DNA of 45,762 bases from Pseudoscardovia radai (GTDB taxonomy: Bacteria; Actinomycetota; Actinomycetes; Actinomycetales; Bifidobacteriaceae), in NCBI RefSeq assembly GCF_002259605.1, contig NZ_MWWR01000001.1, positions 1 through 45,762 of the forward strand. The letters are read 5' to 3'. Position 1 is the stretch's first letter. Each line of letters starts with the position of its first letter. The notes under the pieces were generated by a model that did no database searches, was not told where the DNA came from, and saw nothing but the letters and a program-made list of their open reading frames with translations. Shown here in pieces: positions 39,501 through 45,180 of the stretch. Made by a program: the position numbers and the translations under genes.

Positions 39501-41391
39501 GCTGACGTGGGCGAGCTCCGATCCGTCCGTGGCGACGGTGGATGCGAACGGCCTGGTGACGGCTGTGAAGGCCGGCACCGCGACGGTGACCGCCACAGCG
39601 TCGAACGGCGTGAAGGGCGAGGCGACCGTCACCGTCACCGACCCGACGCCGATTACGGTTCCGGTGATCAACGTTGTGCTTACGCCGAACCCGATGACCC
39701 TGACCGAGGGTGCGAGCGGCACGCTGAGCACGCTGGTTCTGCCGGTGAACGCCACGGACCAGACGCTGACGTGGGCGAGCTCCGATCCGTCCGTGGCGAC
39801 GGTGGATGCGAACGGCCTGGTGACGGCTGTGAAGGCCGGCACCGCGACGGTGACCGCCACCGCGACGAGCGGCGTGAAGGGCGAGGCCAGCATTATCGTG
39901 ACCGCCAAGACGCCCGAAACCGTGGATGTGACCTCGGTGACGCTGATGCCGAGCTCGCTGTCGCTGACCGAGGGCGAGAACGGCACGCTGAGGGCCATCG
40001 TGCTGCCGACGAATGCCACCGACAAGACGCTGACGTGGGAGAGCAAGAACCCGTCCGTCGCCACGGTGGATGCGAACGGCACCGTGACCGCCATCAAGGA
40101 AGGCACGACCACCATCACGGCCACGGCCTCGAATAAGGTGGCCGGCGCCGCCATCGTGACCGTCACCGCCGCGCAGACCGACATCCCGGTCACGGCCGTC
40201 ACGCTGGCGCCGCTGAGCCTTGTCGAAGGCGAGACCGGCCAGATCAAGGCCACCGTCACGCCGTCGAACGCCACCGACCAGACGCTGACGTGGGAGAGCA
40301 AGAACCCGTCCGTCGCCACGGTGGATGCGAACGGTACCGTGATCGCCATCAAGGAAGGCACGGCTATCGTGACCGCCACGGCGTCGAACGGCATCGCCGG
40401 CGCCACCGCCGTCACCGTCAAGCCCAAGCCGGCGGAAACCGTGGACGTGGACCAGGTCACCGTCAGCCCGACTACGCTGAACCTCACCGAGGGCGAGACC
40501 GGCCAGCTTCAGACCACGGTCACGCCGTCGAACGCCACGGATCCGTCGCTGACGTGGACGAGCCTCAACCCGGATGCCGCCACGGTGGACCAGAACGGTA
40601 AAGTGACGGCGGTGAAGGCCGGCGTCGCCGAGATCCGCGCGACGTCCGTCTCGAACCCGACGATCATGGGCCGGGCCGTCGTGACCGTCGCCCCTGCCTC
40701 GTCAATCGACGTGCCCGTCACGGGCATCGTCGTCACCCCGGTGTCGCAGAGCGTCGAGGTCGGCTCCTCCGTCACCATCAGCGCCACGGCGCTGCCGACG
40801 AACGCCACCGACAAGTCCATCACCTGGAGCACCGGTTCGGACACCGTCACGCTGGTCGATAACGGCGACGGCACCGTCACCGTCACCGGCGTGAAGCCCG
40901 GCCAGGCGCAGGTGACTGCGAAATCGTCGAACGGCGTCACGTCCTCGGCGTTCGTCACCGTTACGGAGAAGGTAGCCACCACCCAGACGATGTACCGTCT
41001 GTACAACCCGAACTCGAGCGAGCACCTCTTCACCGCCGACCTCAACGAGCGCGCGAAACTTGTGGGGGTCGGCTGGAACGACGAGGGCGAGGCGTGGCAG
41101 TCGCCGAAGACCGGTGTGCCGGTGTACCGCGTGTACAACCCGAACACGGGCGAGCACCATTACACCAAGGACTTCGGCGAGCTCGCGCACCTCGTGCCCC
41201 TCGGCTGGAAGGACGAGGGCGTGTGCTGGTACTCGGCGCCGGAATCCACCGGTATACCGGTGTACCGTCTGTACAACCCGAATGCCACGGCGAACAGCCA
41301 CCATTACACGGTGAGCAAGCAGGAGCGCGACACCCTGCTCTCCTTCGGCTGGACCGATGAGGGCATCGGCTGGTACGCCGTCGCCGAGTGA
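36577..41391 (+). CDS. Giant secreted Big_2-repeat protein without catalytic domain, DUF5648-like C-terminus
   Basis: 1604 residues from ATG 36577, chosen because GAAAGG is six bases upstream and a signal peptide begins there (MIREIANTRGGVRRKAIGLL..., cleavage near AFA-S, residue 42). It shares the signal-peptide style, Big_2 train and C-terminal RLYNPNSSEH/GWNDEG triplet (~1470-1604) with the three amylases, but no GH13 and no recognisable starch-binding module is present. I count about 16 Big_2-like domains. The first two (~50-225) are divergent, the last eight (VTLTPNPLAL, ASSDPSVATVDANG) very regular. It could be a surface stalk, adhesin or scaffold for starch or for the amylases, or an amylase paralogue that lost its catalytic part. 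The sequence cannot decide. It lies directly after amylase 3 in the same orientation. Confidence 0.88.
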   Translation: MIREIANTRGGVRRKAIGLLASAAMLFTGGIVATSTPSIAFASDTNSSSSANVSSIELNATELDLNIKSTFPLYASQSTGVTFSSSDENIATVDSTGRIGGIGVGTAVIRATASDGVYSTCIVHVRDLSYEGITVIGTGKYSTTVGQSVDVRAYIGTPDLTNPWVTWTSDDETVAKLENPSGWYAVPESNGEYAENTIVATGVGTTTLHVSNGKETADITVTVTGDGQTAVSGVTMADGDQTLQTGAGKQLSATVAPSDASNTAVSWRSSDPTTVYVDGNGYITALKPGSATIYACAGGKNSSITVTVPAFSGTQTPVSALTISGDGHSVDADATLQLTAAATPSNATDKAVTWYSSDSTIAYVDANGLVTGIQPGSATITAVSASNVTASYDVTVTGTGHIDPNPVQSVTLSKDSLSVVEGGSDALAATVTPSDASNQKITWTSADPSIATVYASTGAVRGVKAGTTTVTATAPSGASATATVKVTSKDAVAATSVTFTADSAVTLDQWGGATLTLTEGGSHKVGATVSPENTTDKTLMWTSSNPTVASVSADGTVTGNMAGYASVYAKCGGVSGYLFVVVNSTSGAVPVNGVEFEGDSAVQLNEGETHTYKTVIYPPDASNKTVTWKSSDPSVATVDANGTVTAVKAGTATITATSNNGEIKKGTVYVLHDSTKDVAVDSIALSPATQQIAVGATGTLSASYSPSNATVTDAAWSSAAPSVAFVDSDGTVRGIKAGSTTITLTAGGKTGTAVVTVGGGSTPTVDVTSVTLDASSLSLTEGDTQTLTATVLPTNATNKSLTWTSSDPSVATVSRGVVTAVKAGAATITARSANGKTATAAVTVTPKEPQRVPVTIVSLTPNPLALTEGTSGQLKAAVLPTNATDQTLTWTSSDPSVATVDANGTVTAVKAGTATVTATASNGVKGEATVIVTAKTPEIVDVASVTLTPNPLALTTGKAGTLTAVVLPVNATDKTLTWASSDPSVATVDANGLVTAVKAGTATVTATASNGVKGEATVTVTDPTPITVPVINVVLTPNPMTLTEGASGTLSTLVLPVNATDQTLTWASSDPSVATVDANGLVTAVKAGTATVTATATSGVKGEASIIVTAKTPETVDVTSVTLMPSSLSLTEGENGTLRAIVLPTNATDKTLTWESKNPSVATVDANGTVTAIKEGTTTITATASNKVAGAAIVTVTAAQTDIPVTAVTLAPLSLVEGETGQIKATVTPSNATDQTLTWESKNPSVATVDANGTVIAIKEGTAIVTATASNGIAGATAVTVKPKPAETVDVDQVTVSPTTLNLTEGETGQLQTTVTPSNATDPSLTWTSLNPDAATVDQNGKVTAVKAGVAEIRATSVSNPTIMGRAVVTVAPASSIDVPVTGIVVTPVSQSVEVGSSVTISATALPTNATDKSITWSTGSDTVTLVDNGDGTVTVTGVKPGQAQVTAKSSNGVTSSAFVTVTEKVATTQTMYRLYNPNSSEHLFTADLNERAKLVGVGWNDEGEAWQSPKTGVPVYRVYNPNTGEHHYTKDFGELAHLVPLGWKDEGVCWYSAPESTGIPVYRLYNPNATANSHHYTVSKQERDTLLSFGWTDEGIGWYAVAE

Positions 41392-41428
41392 CGCCGCGCG
41401 TGCTGCGTGCGTGTGCGTGCGGTGCGGC

Positions 41429-41500
41429 GCTGAAGTGCTGAGGTGTTGAGGCACTGAAGTGCTGAGACACTGAGGTGCTGAGGCGTTGAGACGCTAGGCG
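41429..41500. repeat. Octamer tandem repeat, nine units
   Basis: Nine consecutive 8-bp units of the form (G/A)(C/T)TGA(A/G)(G/A)(T/C): GCTGAAGT, GCTGAGGT, GTTGAGGC, ACTGAAGT, GCTGAGAC, ACTGAGGT, GCTGAGGC, GTTGAGAC, and a decayed GCTAGGCG. It is noncoding and sits between the fourth giant gene and its terminator. Confidence 0.85.
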
Positions 41501-41511
41501 TCCGACAACCC

Positions 41512-41554
41512 AACCCGTGGGAGGTTCCGGATTATCCGGCTCCCGCGGGTTTTT
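41512..41554 (+). terminator. Intrinsic terminator after the fourth giant gene
   Basis: AACCCGTGGGAG (41512-41523) pairs with CTCCCGCGGGTT (41540-41551) with one wobble. A nested stem CCGGA-tta-TCCGG fills the loop and five Ts follow. Confidence 0.9.
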
Positions 41555-41602
41555 CTATCCTTCCCGTCCGCAGAGCGGCGAGATAGAGCCCAGGAATCGG
41601 TG

Positions 41603-41624
41603 TCATCACATTGTTTTCGGGGAG
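41603..41624. repeat. Solo end of the MITE-like element
   Basis: TCATCACATTGTTTTCGGGG+AG matches the right end of the element at 42611-42717 (CATCACATTGTTgcgtgaGGGGAG) without a partner arm nearby, so it looks like a relic of an excised or decayed copy. Confidence 0.5.
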
Positions 41625-41659
41625 ATTCCGTGTTCCGCCGTCCTGATCCCGGCTCCGGT

Positions 41660-42130
41660 CGAGGGTGCACGATTTTGCGCCCTCGGTGGCGGTTGCATCG
41701 TCCTAATGCCGTCCCGCCCGTCCTAATCCCGGTCGAGGGTGCATTGGATCGCGCCCTCGGTGGCGGTTACCTCTGCCTGGGCCTGTCTTTGGTGCTCTAA
41801 CTCCGGTCGAGGGTGCACGATTTTGCACCTTCGCCTTTGGATGGGCGAGGTTGATGCCGGTTTTGGCGGGGGTAACTCCGGTCGAAGGTGCATTGGATCG
41901 CGCCCTCGGTGGCGGTTACCTCTGCCTGGGCCTGTCTTTGGTGCTCTAACTCCGGTCGAGGGTGCACGATTTTGCTCCCTCGGCGGCGGTTGCATCGTCC
42001 TAATGCCGTCCCGCCCGTCCTAATCCCGGTCGAGGGTGCATTGGATTGCACCCTCGGTGGTGGTTACCTCTGTCTGGGCCTGTCTTTGGTGCTCTAATCC
42101 CGGTCGAGGGTGCACGATTTTGCACCTTCG
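41660..42130. repeat. Array of seven hairpins at 74-75 bp spacing
   Basis: Each unit has a stem CGAGGGTGCA / TGCACCCTCG (small variations) around a 6-nt loop. Units start at 41660, 41734, 41808, 41883, 41957, 42031 and 42105. Loops alternate strictly: CGATTT type in units 1, 3, 5, 7 and TTGGAT type in 2, 4, 6. The ~48-nt segments between them fall into a few recurring types: segments 2, 4 and 6 share ttacctctg(c/t)ctgggcctgtctttggtgctctaa; segments 1 and 5 share gcatcgtcctaatgccgtcccgcccgtcctaa; segment 3 is unique. No protein-like frame runs through it. It abuts the truncated gene at 42131. I know no named family for it. Confidence 0.8.
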
Positions 42131-42576
42131 TCGTCGGTTGCATCGTCTGACAGCGCCGCCGATGGCACCGCAACTGACGGTTCCGCCAACCCCGACACCT
42201 CCATCACCGACCCCGCCAACCCCGGCACCTCCACAAAAGGCGACCACACCAAGCAGAACCCGTGGGATATCTTCGACCCGTACTCCGAGCAGAACGCGCC
42301 GACCGCCATCTCGCTGAACGCCACGAGCAAGCAGATCGGCGTGGGCGGCGAGACCTATCTCGACGCCTCGCTGACGCCCAAGAGCTCCCGCACCGTCATT
42401 ACGTGGAGCTCCTCCGATGAATCAGTCGCCACCGTGACCCGCTCCGGCATCGTCCGCGGCGTGGCCGCCGGCACCGCCACCATCACCGCCATGAGCGCGA
42501 GCGGCGTGTCCGACAGCGCGACGGGCTTCTGTCCGCCGGCTGGCGCTACGAGGGCATCGGCTGGTACGGCATATAG
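42131..42576 (+). pseudogene. Remnant of a Big_2/DUF5648 surface protein (5'-truncated, internally deleted)
   Basis: The first frame encodes a polar linker (SAADGTATDGSANPDTSITDPANPGTS...) and one Big_2-like domain (ISLNATSKQIGVGG...VITWSSSDESVATVTRSGIVRGVAAGTATITAMSASGVSDSA). Near 42520 the frame changes, and the next ~50 nt in another frame encode LLSAGWRYEGIGWYGI followed by a stop at 42574-42576, which is exactly how the C-terminal repeats of the four giant proteins end. So the piece from the end of a Big_2 domain to the last repeat is deleted and frameshifted. There is no signal peptide or start. It is the relic of a fifth paralogue. The 5' break coincides with the last hairpin of the array. 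Confidence 0.8.
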
Positions 42577-42610
42577 CCGCTCGCCTGGGCTCGCGCCGCC
42601 TAGGCCCGGC

Positions 42611-42717
42611 CCCTCCCCAATAACAATGTGATGGCTTGCGTACATTTTCGCCCTGTTCGAGGCCGTTTTTCGACGATTTTTGTCCGCAAGCCATCACATT
42701 GTTGCGTGAGGGGAGGG
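42611..42717. mobile_element. MITE-like palindromic element, about 107 bp
   Basis: Outer arms CCCTCCCC (42611-42618) / GGGGAGGG (42710-42717) and inner arms with AACAATGTGATGGCTTGCG (42622-42640) / CGCAAGCCATCACATTGTT (42685-42703) are inverted copies. The interior is 40-odd nt and non-coding. The first 29 bases after the outer C (42612-42640) are identical to 45112-45140, just upstream of the transposase-like gene, which suggests that this element is a non-autonomous derivative of that insertion sequence. Confidence 0.7.
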
Positions 42718-42733
42718 CGGGCATAATGGGAGC
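42699..42733 (+). promoter_or_regulatory. Promoter for leaderless ClC gene, -35 inside the MITE-like element
   Basis: TTGTTG (42699-42704), a 17-bp spacer and CATAAT (42722-42727) are followed by six bases before the ATG at 42734, so transcription would begin at the start codon. The -35 falls in the right inverted arm of the MITE-like element. There is no usable Shine-Dalgarno sequence. Confidence 0.5.
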
Positions 42734-44602
42734 ATGAGGTCTCAAGAAGCGGGTGCAGCTCAGGCAACGGATGGTGCTGATAAGACGGTCGGCGGTGCGA
42801 GGATGCACGATGCCTCCGCCGCGCCATCGTCGACCCCCGGCGGTGCCGGCGTCGCCGCCACCGCCGGCACCGCCACCCCGGCCGCCGCCACCGACACCCC
42901 GACCGCGCCTGCCGCAGGCCCCGACACCCCCGACTTCAGCAGGCGCATCGTGCATCCGCGCTCGCGACTCATCCGCTTCATGTCGCACGGCGACCAGATC
43001 AAATGGACCCTCGCCGGCAAGGCCCTGCTGTGCGGCCTGTTCTCCGGCGTGCTCGTCGTGATCTACCGCGGGCTGCTCGCGTGGGGCACCGGCGTCGCCT
43101 CCGACATCTACCTCTACCTGCGCCTGCACCCGCTGTATATAGCGCCCTGGTGCCTGCTCGCCGTGGTTGTCGGGCTCGCCGTGGGGTGGATGGTGAAGAA
43201 AGTCCCCATGGCATCGGGCTCCGGCATCCCACAGATCAAGGGCGTGCTGCTCAACGGCCTGAAGCTCGCCGCGTTGCCCGTACTCGCCGTCCGATACGTC
43301 GGCGGAACGCTGTGCAGCCTCTTCGGACTCTCGCTCGGACGCGAGGGCCCGTCCATTGAAATCGGCGCGGCCGGCAGCCAGCTGCTGGGCGGGAAGCTGC
43401 GCCGCACGCGCGAAGAAGGCGCGTTCCTCGTCGCCGGCGGCGCCGCGGCCGGCCTCAGCGCCGCGTTCAACGCCCCGCTGTCCGGCATGATGTTCGCGCT
43501 GGAGGAGATCTACCGCAGCTTCTCGCCGCTGGTGCTGCTCACCGCCGCCGCGGCCGGCCTCAGCGCGGATTTCGTCTCGAAATACTGGTTCGGCCTGCGC
43601 CCCGTGCTCGATTTCTCCACCGTCCCGCAGATGTCGGTGTTCGGTATGCTGTGGATGATCCCGTTCGGGATAGTCGTGGGAATCATCGGAGCGCTGACGA
43701 ACCGCTTCCTCCTGGGTGCGCAGACGCTGTACGGCAGGATGCCGGAGTGGATGCGCGCGCCGCTGTCGATGCTCATCGCCGTGCCCGTCGGCCTGTTCTT
43801 CCCCTATGTGCTGGGCGGCGGCGAGCAGATGATCCATATCTGCGAAAGCCTCACGATGCCGTTCGGCATGCTCGCGCTCATGATGCTGGCGAAGATGCTG
43901 TTCACCGCCACGAGCTTCGGCAGCGGCGTGCCTGGCGGCATCTTCATGCCGATTCTCGCCATCGGCGCGAGCTGCGGCGCGGCGTTCGGCACGGGACTCT
44001 CTCTTCTCGACCAGATTCCCGTGCGCGGCATCACCGCGTTCGCCGTGTACGGCATGGCGGCGGCGCTCGCGGCGTGCGTGAAGTCGCCGATTACCGCCAT
44101 CATGCTCACGGTGGAGATGTCCGGGTCCGTCATGCATATGCTGCCCGTCGCCATCTGCACGTTCACGGCGCTGTTCGTGTCGGACGTGCTGCATACGCAG
44201 CCCATCTACTCCGTGCTCCTCGACCGCTACATGGCCTCGCATGAAGGCGGCGCGTCATCGCGCTCGGGCACCGCCATGATGGAGTTCCCCGTGGAGCCCG
44301 GCAGCCTTGCCGACGGCGCGCGCGTGGGCTCGCTCGATATGCCGCGCAGCGCTGTTCTTGTGACGATCATCCGCGGGTCGGCGGAGGTTATTCCCTACGA
44401 TTCCACGCGCCTTGTTCCCGGCGATTACCTCGTGGTGGTGTTCCCGACGTCGCATACGAGCGGCGTGCACGAGGGGATGCGGCGGCTGTGCCAGGGCGGC
44501 GGTGCGGGTTTGTCGGGCGGAGGCGCTGGCGCGGCGAGTGGTGCCGCGAGTGCGGGCGGCGGTGTCGAGCCGGGCGGTGCGAACGGCGGGAAAATCGTGT
44601 GA
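42734..44602 (+). CDS. ClC-type chloride channel/antiporter with C-terminal RCK_C (TrkA_C) domain
   Basis: 622 residues. ClC proteins move Cl- (or F-) across the membrane, bacterial ones usually in exchange for H+. The three family signatures are visible: GSGIPQ (~residue 162), GREGPS (~202, with the gating glutamate) and GSGVPGGIFMP (~396); FALEEIY carries the internal Glu region of antiporters. About ten hydrophobic segments span residues ~95-495. A C-terminal cytoplasmic domain (~515-605, MEFPVEPGSLADGARVGSL...YDSTRLVPGDYLVVVFPT) fits RCK_C/TrkA_C, a ligand-binding regulator. The first ~75 residues are Ala/Pro/Thr-rich and probably disordered, as is the Gly-rich tail. The start at ATG 42734 is supported by promoter position; later starts are possible because the N-terminal part is not conserved-looking. 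Confidence 0.93.
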   Translation: MRSQEAGAAQATDGADKTVGGARMHDASAAPSSTPGGAGVAATAGTATPAAATDTPTAPAAGPDTPDFSRRIVHPRSRLIRFMSHGDQIKWTLAGKALLCGLFSGVLVVIYRGLLAWGTGVASDIYLYLRLHPLYIAPWCLLAVVVGLAVGWMVKKVPMASGSGIPQIKGVLLNGLKLAALPVLAVRYVGGTLCSLFGLSLGREGPSIEIGAAGSQLLGGKLRRTREEGAFLVAGGAAAGLSAAFNAPLSGMMFALEEIYRSFSPLVLLTAAAAGLSADFVSKYWFGLRPVLDFSTVPQMSVFGMLWMIPFGIVVGIIGALTNRFLLGAQTLYGRMPEWMRAPLSMLIAVPVGLFFPYVLGGGEQMIHICESLTMPFGMLALMMLAKMLFTATSFGSGVPGGIFMPILAIGASCGAAFGTGLSLLDQIPVRGITAFAVYGMAAALAACVKSPITAIMLTVEMSGSVMHMLPVAICTFTALFVSDVLHTQPIYSVLLDRYMASHEGGASSRSGTAMMEFPVEPGSLADGARVGSLDMPRSAVLVTIIRGSAEVIPYDSTRLVPGDYLVVVFPTSHTSGVHEGMRRLCQGGGAGLSGGGAGAASGAASAGGGVEPGGANGGKIV

Positions 44603-44628
44603 ATTCCTTGGAATTGCAACGATTTTCC
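44589..44628. terminator. Stem-loop at the end of the ClC gene
   Basis: GGAAAATCGT (44589-44598) and ACGATTTTCC (44619-44628) are perfect inverse copies, with a second dyad AATTCC-tt-GGAATT (44602-44615) between them. It overlaps the stop codon and has A-rich 5' and T-rich 3' arms, so it could terminate in both directions. Confidence 0.65.
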
Positions 44629-44636
44629 TTACGATT

Positions 44637-44679
44637 TTGCGGCCCTCCGGGCATTGTCTATACTGTATTGGATGCCCGG
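44637..44679 (+). promoter_or_regulatory. Promoter of the yccF-like gene with flanking inverted repeat
   Basis: TTGCGG (44637-44642), a 16-bp spacer and TATACT (44659-44664). The inverse arms CCGGGCAT (44647-44654) and ATGCCCGG (44672-44679) bracket the -10 and could be an operator or a transcript-end stem. Confidence 0.55.
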
Positions 44680-44732
44680 CGGCGCCTCCGATGTGGAGGC
44701 GTATGCGACGGGGCGCTTACCAAGGGGATGCG

Positions 44733-45092
44733 ATGCGTTTTTTGGGGAATATTCTGTGGATTGTCTTCGGCGGTCTGATAATCGCCTTGGGCTGGCTCGT
44801 GGTCGGAGGAGTGCTGTGCCTCACGATTGTCGGCATCCCGCTCGGACTCCAGTGCTTCAAGGCGGCGGAGCTCACGCTTGCGCCGTTCGGCCGCGAAGTG
44901 GTGTATGGCGGCGGCGTGGGGTCGGCGCTCGGCAACTTCCTGTGGGCCATCACTTTCGGATGGATGTTCGCGCTGAGCTACGTCCTCGCCGGCATATTCA
45001 ACTGCGTCACGATTATCGGGATTCCCTTCGGCATGCAGGCCTTCAAGCTGGCCAAGCTCGCCTGGGCCCCCTTCGGCGCCGAGATCCTCTAA
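44733..45092 (+). CDS. yccF: YccF family inner-membrane protein
   Basis: 119 residues, a normal length for the family. Two copies of the YccF domain are present: LGNILWIVFGGLIIALGWLVVGGVLCLTIVGIPLGLQCFKAAELTLAPFG and, after a glycine-rich link, LGNFLWAITFGWMFALSYVLAGIFNCVTIIGIPFGMQAFKLAKLAWAPFG. The ITIIGIPFGMQ..K..APFG pattern is characteristic. It is a small membrane protein of unknown function. ATG 44733 follows AAGGGG (44722-44727) by five bases; the longer open frame upstream is not protein-like. It has its own promoter after the ClC gene. Confidence 0.92.
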   Translation: MRFLGNILWIVFGGLIIALGWLVVGGVLCLTIVGIPLGLQCFKAAELTLAPFGREVVYGGGVGSALGNFLWAITFGWMFALSYVLAGIFNCVTIIGIPFGMQAFKLAKLAWAPFGAEIL

Positions 45093-45111
45093 GCTCAGCA
45101 CAGACTGAGTT

Positions 45112-45140
45112 CCTCCCCAATAACAATGTGATGGCTTGCG
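45112..45140. mobile_element. Candidate left end of an insertion sequence
   Basis: These 29 bases, ending AACAATGTGATGGCTTGCG, are identical to the left part (42612-42640) of the MITE-like element and lie 40 bp before the transposase-like gene. They would be the left terminal inverted repeat; the right end is outside the window. Confidence 0.55.
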
Positions 45141-45180
45141 AGGTGGTGACGTTTTCTTGGACTTTTGACTGGAGGGCGTC

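Noticed and set aside
41660..42130. CRISPR array
   Set aside because: Repeats alternate between two forms and the segments between them recur, so there are no unique spacers; no cas genes are seen.
41517..42247. Several short frames across the hairpin array
   Set aside because: They read the same repeat in different frames, lack ribosome-binding sites and look non-biological.
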